Assembly (NCBI RefSeq): GCF_003315075.1
Contig: NZ_QNRJ01000001.1
Location: 438,902 to 502,901 of the forward strand
Length of the DNA: 64,000 nucleotides
Direction of reading: 5' to 3'
From: Rossellomorea aquimaris
Lineage (GTDB): Bacteria; Bacillota; Bacilli; Bacillales; Bacillaceae_B
In this document: piece after piece, positions 1 through 8,784 of the stretch
How positions within the stretch are numbered: the stretch's first letter is position 1
How the letters are laid out: each line of letters starts with the position of its first letter
Translations under genes and position numbers: made by a program
Notes under the pieces: model-generated
Databases searched by the model: none
Told to the model about the DNA's origin: nothing
Seen by the model: only the letters and a program-made list of their open reading frames with translations

Positions 1-2
1 AG

Positions 3-1163
3 CATGAAGAAGTGGATTTTGTACCCATCATTCGCAACGATGAAGTTGTGGGAGTTCTGACCAGTACTTCGTTTCTCAATATACAGGATTCCAATTATTT
101 GGATCTTTCCTATAAAATCCAAAAAGCCGTTTCCAACGACGAACTGGTAGAGCTGGCAACGGTGAAAAGCAATACTTTTCAACAGTTCATCCAAGATCTG
201 CTCCTTCAAGATAGTTTTGGCTACGATATTTGCGAAGTGATCTCAAACTATAATGATCGCCTTCATCGAAAAATCATTCAATTAACTGAAAAAGAAATGC
301 GTCAGGAAGGATTCGGATCTGCGCCTATCAATTATTGTTTTATCGTAATGGGCAGTCAAGGCAGAAGCGAACAAGGCTTTCATACGGATCAGGATAATGG
401 GATCATTCTCGATGATTATAACCACTTGTCCGATCTTAACAAGGTTGATGTGTATTTCCAGGCATTCACGGAAAAACTCAATTTAAAGCTTGCTGCATGC
501 GGTTTTCCTGAATGTACTGGCGGGATCATGGCGAAGGAACAGAAATGGAAACGATCCTATACTGATTGGAAAAAGGCGATTGATGAATGGCTATCCGAAA
601 TAGATGCACAGGAAGTTCAAAACATTACGATGTTCTATGATTTCCGCCCCATTTATGGTGATTACTCCATCGCAGAGGAAATTCGAAATTATTTAGCGGA
701 AAAATCGAAACGGTCTCTCAATATGCAACAACTATTAAGAAAAGATGCCCTTCGTTTCAAACTTCCTGTAGGCCCTTTGGGACGAGTGAACCTTAAGCCC
801 AGGAATCATTTGTTTAACATCAAAAAGTCCGGGCTTTTGCAAATCGTCAATATGATTCGCATTCATTCTGTAAAATACGGAATAAAAGAAGTTAATACGA
901 TAAAGAGGGTTCAAGCATTGAAGAAGATGCAGGCTTTCCATCCAAGGGATGCTGAAAATGTAAAAACAGCTATGCACATTCTTCTCACTCTCCGTACAAA
1001 GCAAAACCTTCTTGAACTTATAGAAGGAAAACCATTAAGTAATGATATTGATGTGCGTACTCTTTCAAAAGAGGATCGTCAGAAATTAAAAGAATCCATC
1101 CAGATTGCCAATCGACTTCAACAAGTGATGGAAATTAGTTTTAATAGGAACCGGGTGGTTTAA
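3..1163 (+). CDS. CBS / DUF294 nucleotidyltransferase-like protein, 5' partial
   Basis: The frame is open at the left edge with no in-frame stop, so only the C-terminal part (about 387 residues) is seen. The GTG at 12 is internal. The first residues (VDFVPII..GVLTS) look like the end of a CBS domain. Counting from that GTG, GSQGRSE at 114-120 and DQDNG at 126-130 form the metal-binding signature of DUF294/GlnD-like nucleotidyltransferases, and the rest is helical as in the DUF294 C-terminal domain. The family is linked to nucleotide transfer or sensing, but its substrate is generally unknown. The stop shares one base with the ATG of the exonuclease gene that follows, so the two are probably translationally coupled. 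Confidence 0.85.
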   Translation, partial: HEEVDFVPIIRNDEVVGVLTSTSFLNIQDSNYLDLSYKIQKAVSNDELVELATVKSNTFQQFIQDLLLQDSFGYDICEVISNYNDRLHRKIIQLTEKEMRQEGFGSAPINYCFIVMGSQGRSEQGFHTDQDNGIILDDYNHLSDLNKVDVYFQAFTEKLNLKLAACGFPECTGGIMAKEQKWKRSYTDWKKAIDEWLSEIDAQEVQNITMFYDFRPIYGDYSIAEEIRNYLAEKSKRSLNMQQLLRKDALRFKLPVGPLGRVNLKPRNHLFNIKKSGLLQIVNMIRIHSVKYGIKEVNTIKRVQALKKMQAFHPRDAENVKTAMHILLTLRTKQNLLELIEGKPLSNDIDVRTLSKEDRQKLKESIQIANRLQQVMEISFNRNRVV

Positions 1164-1918
1164 TGAATGATATTGGAATTAATGTGGGCTACCGCATTCT
1201 GAAATATTATTTATGGCAGCAATTTTTCTTTCGCTATCAAGTGAAACGGGAAAAAGAAAAGCTATCCTACCATAAATTATCTCGTGCCCTAAAAGAGTTT
1301 GAAGAAGAAAAACCCACGCTTCAACAAAAACATTTGTTCGATTGTGATTTTACCATATTTGACCTGGAGACAACGGGCTTTTTTCCGGAGGTCGGGGATG
1401 AAATCATCTCGATCGGAGCGGTTAAGGTTAAGGAAGGTAGAGTTCAACGGAAAGACACCTTCTATCAGGTCATAAACCCCCTTCAAACGGTGTCGAGGGA
1501 TACGAAGCGATTTACAGGTCTGAGACGAAAAGACTTTCTGAATGGTGTTACGTTACCTATCGGATTGGAGCGATTTATTGAGTTCAGTAAAGGAACGATC
1601 CTTGTCGCCCACCCTGCCAGTTTCGACATAAATTTTCTCCAAAAAAGGATTTATAAGTGGCAGCTCCCATCATTTGATCCTGAATATGTCGACTCCTTTT
1701 CGCTTGCCAATGGGTTATTGGAACGGGACGATTGCTACCTGGACGCCCTTGTAAAACGGTTTGACATCGACTACCGGACACGACATCATGCGCTGAATGA
1801 CGCGATCATGACCGCCGAAATCTTTGAAGAGCTATTAAAAATCTGTTATCAGCAAGAGGTTCACACGATACGGGGATTGAATGAATTTATACTGGAGGAG
1901 ACAAGCTCCGGGTTCTGA
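1163..1918 (+). CDS. DnaQ-like (DEDDh) 3'-5' exonuclease
   Basis: A 251-residue exonuclease-fold protein. The DEDDh motifs are visible: D-L-E-T-T-G at about 67-72 (Exo I), AHPASFDINFL (Exo II, with its Asp) and HHALNDA near the C-terminus (Exo III, His plus Asp). The family removes nucleotides from 3' ends as proofreading or RNA/DNA-processing enzymes. Stand-alone versions like this are related to the epsilon subunit of DNA polymerase III. The first 60 residues are a basic helical extension. It overlaps the upstream DUF294 gene by one base, and this pairing suggests a shared but unknown nucleic-acid or nucleotide role. It is followed by a terminator. Confidence 0.85.
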   Translation: MNDIGINVGYRILKYYLWQQFFFRYQVKREKEKLSYHKLSRALKEFEEEKPTLQQKHLFDCDFTIFDLETTGFFPEVGDEIISIGAVKVKEGRVQRKDTFYQVINPLQTVSRDTKRFTGLRRKDFLNGVTLPIGLERFIEFSKGTILVAHPASFDINFLQKRIYKWQLPSFDPEYVDSFSLANGLLERDDCYLDALVKRFDIDYRTRHHALNDAIMTAEIFEELLKICYQQEVHTIRGLNEFILEETSSGF

Positions 1919-1952
1919 TCTGAACTCCTCCCTCCTGATAGCTGATAAATGA

Positions 1953-1987
1953 AAAAAACGCTTGAGAAAATTTCCTCAAGCGTTTTT
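1953..1987. terminator. Bidirectional intrinsic terminator
   Basis: A 13-bp perfect stem (aaaaacgcttgag at 1954-1966 with ctcaagcgttttt at 1975-1987) carries an A-tract on one side and a T-tract on the other. It lies between the convergent exonuclease and proA genes and can end both transcripts. Confidence 0.85.
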
Positions 1988-1996
1988 CCATGTTTA

Positions 1997-3259
1997 TTAT
2001 CGGATTTGTCCGGTTCCATGCATCATATACTTAACGGTTGTGAGTGCTGGTAGCCCCATTGGTCCTCTAGCATGAAGTTTCTGTGTAGAGATCCCTATTT
2101 CAGCACCAAATCCTAACGCTCCTCCATCAGTGAAACGAGTGGAAGCATTATGATAAAGAGCGGCAGCATCAACGAGCATCATGAATTTCTTCGCTGTTTC
2201 TGTATTTTCCGTGACAATGGCTTCTGAATGCTTTGTACCATATTGTTCGATGTGATCGATTGCTTCATCCAAAGACGGGACAATCTTCACGGCAATATCC
2301 AGACTTAGATATTCATTTGCCCAATCTTCTTCTCCTGCAAGTTTCGCATCTTCAATCGCTTCGACCACTTTTTCATCTCCGTGAATGGATACATTGTGTT
2401 CTTTAAGCTTTTCTACAAATGCACCCTTATTTTCTTTGAACCAGTCTTCATGCAGGATGACGGTTTCAGCTGCATTACATACCGCTGGACGGTCTGTTTT
2501 TGCATTGATGATGATGTTTAATGCTTTTTCCACTTGAGCTTCTTTGTCAATATAGATATGACAGTTTCCTACGCCAGTCTCCAGGACAGGTACAGTTGCA
2601 TTATTAACGACAGCATTGATTAATGCACCTCCACCGCGGGGAATCAACACATCGATATGCTCTTTCATCGTGAATAGCTCACTTGTAGCTTCTCGATCGG
2701 TTGTATTGATGAATTGTACGGCATCTTTAGGAATATCCGTTTTCTCGAGTGCTTCATGCATGACGTCCACAATTGCTTTGTTCGAGGTAATGGCATTTGA
2801 ACCACCTTTTAGGACAATGGCATTACCGGATTTTAGTGCTAATCCAGTTGCATCAACCGTTACATTAGGACGGGCTTCATAAATCATTCCAATGACACCA
2901 AGTGGGACCGTTACTTTTTGAACTTGCAGTTGATTTTCAAGAGACCAATCGGATACTACTTTTCCAGTGGGATCCTCCAGGTCAGCAACTTGACGGAGAC
3001 CACTTGCGAAATCTTCAACACGTTCTTTAGACAGTGATAAACGGTCCATAAATGCAGCTTCGAAGCCCTTTTCTTTGCCTCTTTCAAGGTCTTTTTCGTT
3101 TTGCTTTAATATAGCTTCGTAATTCGCTTCTAAATGATCGGCAAGGATATGAAGGGCTTTATTTTTTTGGTCGGTAGTCAGCATACTTAGTGTTTTAGAA
3201 GCTTTCTTTGCAAGCATGGCTTGTTTTTTTACATTCGTTTTTTCTATAGTTAAAGTCAT
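1997..3259 (-). CDS. proA: Glutamate-5-semialdehyde dehydrogenase (gamma-glutamyl phosphate reductase)
   Basis: ProA reduces gamma-glutamyl phosphate to glutamate semialdehyde with NADPH, the second step of proline synthesis in the cytosol. The 420-residue aldehyde-dehydrogenase-fold protein has the typical length. It shows the family segments YEARPNVTVDA, LKSGNAIVLKGG, the catalytic Cys in DRPAVCNAAET, and RGPMGL near the C-terminus. The ATG at 3259 is preferred because AGGAGG lies 6 nt upstream; a TTG three bases earlier is too close to that site. It lies downstream of proB with a 73-bp gap, the usual proBA order. Confidence 0.97.
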   Translation of the reverse strand: MTLTIEKTNVKKQAMLAKKASKTLSMLTTDQKNKALHILADHLEANYEAILKQNEKDLERGKEKGFEAAFMDRLSLSKERVEDFASGLRQVADLEDPTGKVVSDWSLENQLQVQKVTVPLGVIGMIYEARPNVTVDATGLALKSGNAIVLKGGSNAITSNKAIVDVMHEALEKTDIPKDAVQFINTTDREATSELFTMKEHIDVLIPRGGGALINAVVNNATVPVLETGVGNCHIYIDKEAQVEKALNIIINAKTDRPAVCNAAETVILHEDWFKENKGAFVEKLKEHNVSIHGDEKVVEAIEDAKLAGEEDWANEYLSLDIAVKIVPSLDEAIDHIEQYGTKHSEAIVTENTETAKKFMMLVDAAALYHNASTRFTDGGALGFGAEIGISTQKLHARGPMGLPALTTVKYMMHGTGQIR

Positions 3260-3332
3260 CAAATACCTCCTGATTTTTTTGAAAAGAATTCGACCGGATT
3301 GTGCAGGGTAAGAAGGAGACTAACTCCTTCTT

Positions 3333-4448
3333 TTATACTCCTACTGGAATGGGTAAATCCACATGACATACTAATTGGTCAATTTCGACTGCGATTTGAT
3401 CCGCTTTGATGTCTGTAGGATTTTTCAGTTGACCTGAACGGTAATTGACCATTCCCAAACCAATTTCTTCATTTCGATTATCAAGGATTCGTACCACTGC
3501 ACCTTTATTAAATCGGCCTTTTACAGTATAAATATCATCAATTGTTAAGCTTTCCTTTTGTTCAAGAATACGTTCTTTCGCATCTGAATCGATGGTGATT
3601 TCACCTTCGGGACCTGAGTTGAACGCAATCCATTGCTTTTTGGAATCAAGGTTTACGGAATCTTCTGCCGTTTCAAAGTAGGTCCCTTTTGCTGTATGTT
3701 GGACAGCATCGTAAATAACATCTGAGTTTCCTGATTTACCTAGAAACGCAGGAATTCCAGAAGCCATTGTGATCTTGAATGCATCGATTTTCGATCTCAT
3801 TCCGCCAGTTCCTACAGAACTTCCAGGCTCTCCTGCCATGTCTTCGATATCTTCAGTAATTTCCGTTACGCTTTCTAACAGTTCAGCATCTGGATTTTTA
3901 CGTGGATCAGAATCATACAGTCCGTCAATATCAGATAGAATGATGAGTTGATCCGCATCCACTAATGCCGCAACTTTGGCAGACAGGGTATCATTGTCTC
4001 CGAATTTCAGTCGATCAACCGTTACTGTATCATTTTCATTGACAATTGGAATGATCCCTCTTTCAAGCAGGACATTGATTGTATTTCTTGCATTGTTATA
4101 TCGGTCTTCATCAGAAAAATCACTACGAGTGATCAGAATTTGAGAAGCCACGTATCCGTTGGAAATTAACAGATCAGAATACGCTTCAATCAATAGTCCT
4201 TGACCAATAGCTGCTGCTGCCTGCTTCTCCGGAAGAGAGCTTGGACGTGTCAAACATCCTAATTTACGATAACCGGCAGCGACGGCACCTGATGAAACAA
4301 GCAATACTTCATGGCCATCATCCTTTAAACGGACGACTTCATCAACGAGACGTTCCAGTTTTCTACGACTCATTTCTCCATGCAGGCTTGTTAATGAACT
4401 ACTTCCAATCTTGATTACGATACGTTTCTTCTGATTATTTTGGGACAT
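3333..4448 (-). CDS. proB: Glutamate 5-kinase
   Basis: ProB phosphorylates glutamate with ATP, the first and normally feedback-inhibited step of proline synthesis. The 371-residue length fits the two-domain form: an N-terminal amino-acid kinase domain (KIGSSSLTS, LLVSSGAVAAG, VNENDTV, GTGGMRSKI) and a C-terminal PUA domain from about residue 275 (WIAFNSGPEGEITID, KGAVVRI). AGGAGT precedes the ATG. It is followed by proA and preceded by proC on the same strand, but a terminator-like hairpin lies directly before its ribosome binding site, so proBA may be expressed separately from proC. Confidence 0.97.
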   Translation of the reverse strand: MSQNNQKKRIVIKIGSSSLTSLHGEMSRRKLERLVDEVVRLKDDGHEVLLVSSGAVAAGYRKLGCLTRPSSLPEKQAAAAIGQGLLIEAYSDLLISNGYVASQILITRSDFSDEDRYNNARNTINVLLERGIIPIVNENDTVTVDRLKFGDNDTLSAKVAALVDADQLIILSDIDGLYDSDPRKNPDAELLESVTEITEDIEDMAGEPGSSVGTGGMRSKIDAFKITMASGIPAFLGKSGNSDVIYDAVQHTAKGTYFETAEDSVNLDSKKQWIAFNSGPEGEITIDSDAKERILEQKESLTIDDIYTVKGRFNKGAVVRILDNRNEEIGLGMVNYRSGQLKNPTDIKADQIAVEIDQLVCHVDLPIPVGV

Positions 4449-4463
4449 TCAATCACTCCTAGT

Positions 4464-4510
4464 AAAAAGGTCCGTCCCTCGCCCCTCTTTATGTGTGTGG
4501 GGACGGACTT
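4464..4510 (-). terminator. Terminator-like hairpin between proC and proB
   Basis: Read on the minus strand, GGGGACGGAC-type arms form a 9-bp perfect stem (4500-4508 with 4470-4478) followed by TTTTT, and then immediately by the proB ribosome binding site. It could end proC transcripts or attenuate proBA. I found no T-box motif upstream. Confidence 0.6.
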
Positions 4511-4566
4511 GTATTTCTTGTATGGTTGGTATAAGTTATTTGGGGTGCTTACGATTCGATGTTTGT

Positions 4567-5412
4567 TTAGCTGGTTACTAATTGTTTGGACTGTAAGGAT
4601 GAGCTTATTTCTTTCGATCGTTTTTCTGCTCCCTTGACAGCTTCTGAGATAGCCTTACCTCCGCCGAACTCTGCTAATGCATCAAGTCCTGCAGCTGTAG
4701 TACCATTTGGGGATGTTACATTCTCTCTTAGTTGAGTTGGTGATTCTTCACGCTCAAGCATCATTTTGGCTGCACCGAAAATGGTCTGAGCTCCGATTTT
4801 ACGTGCTAATTCCGGATCTAACCCGGCTTCGGCACCTGTCTTTTCAATGTGTTCCATTAAATAGTAAAAGTATGCTGGGCCACTTCCGGCAATACCAGTG
4901 AAAATGTCCATCTGACTTTCTTCAATCACGAACACTTCACCAATGCTTGATAATAACTCTTTTGCATTTTCCATGTCTTCTCTTGAAGTAAAGCGACCAG
5001 CACTAATGGCTGTAGCAGATTCTTTCAACATACTTGACGTATTTGGCATGACCCGGATAACAGGCTGACCTGCAAGTAGTTGCTCTTCCATATGAGAAGT
5101 AGTGATTCCTGCCAGCACCGACATAATCACTGTATCGTTCCTTACTAAGTGATTAATGGAATCTAATGCTTTATCAATATCCTTTGGTTTCATCGCGAGA
5201 ATAAGAATGTCTATCTCATTAAAGGGTAGATCATCTTTTGTTAGAGCCGTTATATCATATTTAGCTTTCATTTCCTGAAGTCTTCCTTGATTGCTTCGAT
5301 TAGAAACAATAATTTGTTCTGATGGGATCTTTCCGCTTTGTACAGTACCTGAAATCATTGCTTCCGCCATGTTTCCTGCACCTAGAAAAGCTATCGTTTT
5401 ATGTTTTAACAA
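4567..5412 (-). CDS. proC: Pyrroline-5-carboxylate reductase
   Basis: ProC reduces pyrroline-5-carboxylate to proline, the last biosynthetic step. The protein is 281 residues. An N-terminal Rossmann motif (FLGAGNMAEAMISG, about 9-22), a central MPNTSSMLKESATAIS segment and the C-terminal dimerisation and active-site region (TSPNGTTAAGLDAL) are all present. The start is a TTG at 5412, with AGGAG nine bases upstream. The nearby ATG at 5416 is in another frame and stops after five codons. It is first in the proC-proB-proA cluster. Confidence 0.96.
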   Translation of the reverse strand: MLKHKTIAFLGAGNMAEAMISGTVQSGKIPSEQIIVSNRSNQGRLQEMKAKYDITALTKDDLPFNEIDILILAMKPKDIDKALDSINHLVRNDTVIMSVLAGITTSHMEEQLLAGQPVIRVMPNTSSMLKESATAISAGRFTSREDMENAKELLSSIGEVFVIEESQMDIFTGIAGSGPAYFYYLMEHIEKTGAEAGLDPELARKIGAQTIFGAAKMMLEREESPTQLRENVTSPNGTTAAGLDALAEFGGGKAISEAVKGAEKRSKEISSSLQSKQLVTS

Positions 5413-5566
5413 TCATATCCACTCCTGTTCCTATATTAATTGTCGGGTTTTTAATCGTACATTCATTTTTTAAGTTTAATAATAATTATGAAAGAATTTA
5501 TTGTTATTGAATTTCCTGGTTAATGTGTCTAAAAACCTTTGTTGTCGTGTGTTTGTTCACAACGTT

Positions 5567-5654
5567 TATAATCGTAACATGCTGGTATATGATATCAAGG
5601 GCATTAAAGGAAGTAGTTAGGAATTAGCCGTAATACGAAGTGGAAGCGTTATCA
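5567..5654 (+). promoter_or_regulatory. Orphan -10 element and cre-like site in a gene-free gap
   Basis: The 5413-5820 gap has no convincing gene. It holds a perfect TATAAT at 5567-5572 with only a weak -35 (TTGTCG, 19-bp spacing), and TGGAAGCGTTATCA at 5641-5654. The latter matches the CcpA cre consensus except at its first flanking base. A bidirectional terminator follows at about 5860. A regulated small RNA is possible but unproven. Confidence 0.25.
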
Positions 5655-5819
5655 TTACCATTTATGTTAATCAGATTCCTTCTAAAGGCTATATATTGGC
5701 TCAGAGAGCGTATAATCAGAATTTTTGCTTTTACTTAATTGCTTGAATGCGAGTCGACTTTTCCTACACATACTGTCAGAGCAGTTCTTAGCGCCGTATT
5801 CATTCCTACTCCCAATCCA

Positions 5820-5865
5820 CAAAAAAAAGCCCGGTAAGCATTTTTCAGCTTACCGGGCTTTTTTC
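5820..5865. terminator. Bidirectional terminator downstream of the LCP gene
   Basis: A 12-bp perfect GC-rich stem (agcccggtaagc 5828-5839 with gcttaccgggct 5848-5859) has an A8 tract before it and a T6 tract after it. It lies three bases beyond the LCP gene stop. Confidence 0.9.
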
Positions 5866-5867
5866 AT

Positions 5868-6821
5868 TCATTCAGTTGTAGCTTCGTCTGAGCTCTTTCC
5901 ATTAAGAAAGTCTTTCAGAGCTTGTATATTTTCTTCAAAATTAATATCCAGTACAGACCCTACACCGCTATAGCTTCCAAAACCATACGATCCTTCAACT
6001 GGGATGGTGAGCTTATCCATATCGCTGCTGTTACTCAACAGGATATCTTTAGCGATGGAAATTTGATCAAGCTTACTCATATTTGTCTGGATATAGGGTT
6101 GAATCGATCCCGCCATTTTAGGAAGCTTTGTTACTCCACCTATTGAGAGGACCTCATCTTTAAGAGCGTTTATGACTTTTTGTTGTCTTTCAACCCTGCC
6201 AAAGTCCCCCTCTGCATCAGCACGGAACCTTGCATACCCCAATAATTCTTTCCCATTTAAGGTTTGAACACCAGGCTGAAGGGAAACGCCAATGTTTTCC
6301 GACATCGCCTTTTCCACATCCATTTCAATGCCCTCCGGTGCCAGTACATCAACGGATTGTTCAAATCCTTTGAAGTCGACGACCATGAAATATTGAATAT
6401 CAATATCAAAGTTTTGTTTGATAGTCTTTCTAAGCAATTCTGGTCCACCTAAATAAAAAGCTGTATTCAGCTTGTAGTTTTGGTATCCCGGTATTTCTAC
6501 ATATATATCCCTCATAAAGGAAACAAGTTTGGTTTCATTTGTTTTAGGGTCGATCTGTGCGAGCATCATCGTGTCGGTTCTGGATTTCTCCTCGCCTCTG
6601 CTGTCGACTCCCAATAGCAATACGTTAACCTTACCGTTTTTATCTTTCACGCCATTAAATTTATAATCTTCTTGAAGCTTATCGTCTCCAGCCATTTTGT
6701 ATCCACTATAAAATTGAAACGCTGCATAACCGAGTAAACTAAATATAAGTAATAATAATATCAATATCACTTTTCTTCCGCGTTTTTTCTTTTTAGACTT
6801 GCGATCTAATCGTGAATCCAT
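5868..6821 (-). CDS. LytR-CpsA-Psr (LCP) family cell-wall protein
   Basis: LCP proteins transfer anionic polymers such as teichoic acids from lipid carriers to peptidoglycan at the outer membrane face. From this start the protein is 317 residues: a basic N-terminus, one membrane helix (ILILLLLIFSLLGYAAF), then the extracellular LCP domain with NVLLLGVDSRG, RTDTMMLAQIDP and the Arg-rich GYARFRADAEGDFGRVERQQ block typical of the active site. I chose the ATG at 6821 because AGGTG lies 5 nt upstream; an ATG at 6848 in frame has no clear ribosome binding site. It is a single gene with its own promoter and terminator. Confidence 0.9.
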   Translation of the reverse strand: MDSRLDRKSKKKKRGRKVILILLLLIFSLLGYAAFQFYSGYKMAGDDKLQEDYKFNGVKDKNGKVNVLLLGVDSRGEEKSRTDTMMLAQIDPKTNETKLVSFMRDIYVEIPGYQNYKLNTAFYLGGPELLRKTIKQNFDIDIQYFMVVDFKGFEQSVDVLAPEGIEMDVEKAMSENIGVSLQPGVQTLNGKELLGYARFRADAEGDFGRVERQQKVINALKDEVLSIGGVTKLPKMAGSIQPYIQTNMSKLDQISIAKDILLSNSSDMDKLTIPVEGSYGFGSYSGVGSVLDINFEENIQALKDFLNGKSSDEATTE

Positions 6822-6870
6822 TTCTACACCTACTTTTATGTCATTCATGAATTACTGATGATAGTATGAA

Positions 6871-6899
6871 ATAGTACTCTATTCTAATGAAATTGACAA
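6871..6899 (-). promoter_or_regulatory. Sigma-A-like promoter of the LCP gene
   Basis: On the minus strand, TTGTCA (6899-6894), a 17-bp spacer and TACTAT (6876-6871) precede the LCP start by about 50 bases. Confidence 0.6.
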
Positions 6900-6988
6900 T
6901 CGAAGAATCTTGGATAAACTAACACATTTCTCCATACCATTTGAAAGTTTATTTTATCACAAATATCCATAAAAGTATTTATTTGTTC

Positions 6989-7708
6989 CTACCCCTGCAA
7001 ATGAAGTGAATGGAAGTAACCGTTCGTAAGTTCTATTACTTCTGGTTCCTCGACTTTGTTGTAAGATATGATGAATGAAGTAGAAGGCCCACTGGATTTG
7101 TCCAAGTCTTGGGATGTGGTGACATCCTCTTTTCTTAAAGGCTTCCCTAATAAGAGAGAAAGTTCGTGAAAAACGCCTTTAGAGCCGACTGGCATTATAT
7201 CGATGATAGCAGGGTGTTGAACACAGTTCATAAATAGAGCCAGTGGTGCAATGGAAGCATGTTGCTTCATCACTTCAATTCCTACCAGGGGGGTTCCGAT
7301 AAGCGCATAAGCAAGGTTTGTACAAGAGGGATAGGGCCTCTTCTTGTTTCTTATGCCAATACACGTAACTCCAAGGGCCGATTGATTAAGACCGATATTC
7401 GATTCAGTACTCCCCGTAATGGGAGTACCTTCCTGTTTCATTTCACTTAAACCTTTCTTCACACCATTGCAATACTGATCCCATACAGCATCACTTGTAA
7501 AGTTCAGTAATTGAATAGCTTTGAGCCTTGCTCCCGCGGCCAAACATTCCATCGCTGCTACACGGAAACAGTAATAACCCACTGTCTCCGGATCCGCCAG
7601 GACCACATCTCCTTCTTTATTTCCAATCCCTCCGCTGCAATCAGAAGCCAGGATCAACTCTTCTTCCTCTGAAATTGAAATGGATATAATATCCCGAAAC
7701 TTGATCAT
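6989..7708 (-). CDS. cblS: Alpha-ribazole kinase, PurM/ThiL-like fold
   Basis: CblS phosphorylates alpha-ribazole to alpha-ribazole phosphate, the lower-ligand precursor of cobalamin, bypassing CobT. The 239-residue protein has PurM/AIR-synthase-type features: an acidic SDCSGGIGNKEGD stretch (about 23-35), GYYCFRVAAMECLAAGA, and TGSTESN. The name rests on recalled family features and on context: it is the last gene of the cobalamin operon and its ATGA overlaps the stop of the transporter gene cblT. The CblS/CblT pair is known from Geobacillus and Listeria. A generic ThiL-like ATP-binding protein is the alternative. Confidence 0.8.
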   Translation of the reverse strand: MIKFRDIISISISEEEELILASDCSGGIGNKEGDVVLADPETVGYYCFRVAAMECLAAGARLKAIQLLNFTSDAVWDQYCNGVKKGLSEMKQEGTPITGSTESNIGLNQSALGVTCIGIRNKKRPYPSCTNLAYALIGTPLVGIEVMKQHASIAPLALFMNCVQHPAIIDIMPVGSKGVFHELSLLLGKPLRKEDVTTSQDLDKSSGPSTSFIISYNKVEEPEVIELTNGYFHSLHLQG

Positions 7709-8190
7709 GCGATTTTCCCCTTTTTCAATCTTGAACGTAGAGGAGGATACAAGAAGTGGGCAATCGTTAAATTAATGAAACTGGCTATTAGTAAGGAAGG
7801 AAGAAGGGCATAGTAAAATGAAGAACTAAGGATAAATATAAATGGAATTCCCGCGAGTAGACCGTTTCCTATAAAAAAAAGGATGGCTGCAAGTACCCGT
7901 TTCCCATTCGAGAACACATATCCAAATATCCACACAAAGAAGGCCATTTCAGCAGCAATGAGCACATGAAATGGCCCAAGTGGGAAGCCTGCGTACAGGC
8001 TCGAAAGCAAGTGACCTCCGCCTGCAATGATTGCCCCCCATCTCCCATTGTAAAGGGAGGCAATCAATAATGCAGGCATACTATCCAATGCTACCGTACC
8101 TATTACGGCAGGTATCTTCACCATTCCGCCAATCGCAGAAAAAGCCATAAACAATGAAAGAAGCAAAAGAGTCTTAAGATTACTTTTCAT
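7705..8190 (-). CDS. cblT: Alpha-ribazole transporter, ECF S component
   Basis: A small integral membrane protein (161 residues, about five hydrophobic segments) of the ECF substrate-binding type. Typical landmarks are a short cytosolic N-terminus, LFMAFSAIGGMVKIPAVIGTVALDSMP and GGGHLLSSLYAGFPLGPFH. It should bind alpha-ribazole and take it up with the general ECF module, which is not in this window. I chose the ATG at 8190, which overlaps the end of the adenosyltransferase gene by 11 bases (coupled translation); a longer in-frame start at 8250 lacks a ribosome binding site. Its stop overlaps cblS as ATGA. Confidence 0.8.
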   Translation of the reverse strand: MKSNLKTLLLLSLFMAFSAIGGMVKIPAVIGTVALDSMPALLIASLYNGRWGAIIAGGGHLLSSLYAGFPLGPFHVLIAAEMAFFVWIFGYVFSNGKRVLAAILFFIGNGLLAGIPFIFILSSSFYYALLPSLLIASFINLTIAHFLYPPLRSRLKKGKIA

Positions 8191-8770
8191 TTTTTTTCTG
8201 AACTTTACTGGTTGAAAATACGTTTGCGCTTCGGATATATTCGACATCATTTACATTACAACGATAATTGATCACACGGGCCAATGCGAAAAAGTAATCG
8301 GATAATCGATTGATATACTGCAGTGTCACAATGGGAAAGTCCTCGTCCGTTTTTGAAAGTGAAACCATGATTCTCTCTGCTCTTCTTGTAACCGTTCTGG
8401 CAATGTGAATACTTGACGATGCTTTCACGCCACCTGGTAAAATGAACTTCTCAAGTGGAGGCGCTTCCTTCGTAAACCGATCAATCTTCTCCTCCAACGC
8501 ATGGACGGATTCGGGCTGAAGCTTGATTTTTCTATGCTTAGAAACGTTGGATAGGTCACCGCCACAATCAAATAGTTCATGCTGAATCGTCTCAAGATCC
8601 TGTAGGACATCCTGAAAACCCTCTACATCCAGTTCTGAAATGGCTTGCCCAACAAAAGAATTCACTTCATCCAATGTTCCATATGCTTCGACACGAATAT
8701 CATCTTTATCTACTCTTCCACCGATCAAACTCGTTTGACCTTTATCACCAGCTCTTGTGTAAAGCTGCAT
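8180..8770 (-). CDS. PduO-type cob(I)alamin adenosyltransferase
   Basis: It adenosylates cob(I)alamin or cobinamide with ATP, giving the coenzyme form needed by the CobU/CobS steps encoded in the same operon. It is 196 residues. The N-terminal YTRAGDKGQTSLIGG is the ATP-binding signature, followed by AYGTLDEVNSFVG and the C-terminal RTVTRRAERIMV and YINRLSDYFFALAR. The ATG at 8770 follows GGAGAGGG; the open frame runs further upstream but those residues are not family-like. It belongs to the PduO family, not the CobA (BtuR) family. Confidence 0.93.
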   Translation of the reverse strand: MQLYTRAGDKGQTSLIGGRVDKDDIRVEAYGTLDEVNSFVGQAISELDVEGFQDVLQDLETIQHELFDCGGDLSNVSKHRKIKLQPESVHALEEKIDRFTKEAPPLEKFILPGGVKASSSIHIARTVTRRAERIMVSLSKTDEDFPIVTLQYINRLSDYFFALARVINYRCNVNDVEYIRSANVFSTSKVQKKNEK

Positions 8771-8784
8771 GTTTACCCTCTCCT

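Noticed and set aside
5725..5973. 82-codon plus-strand ORF over the LCP terminator
   Set aside because: It runs through a strong terminator and the end of the LCP gene and has no ribosome binding site.
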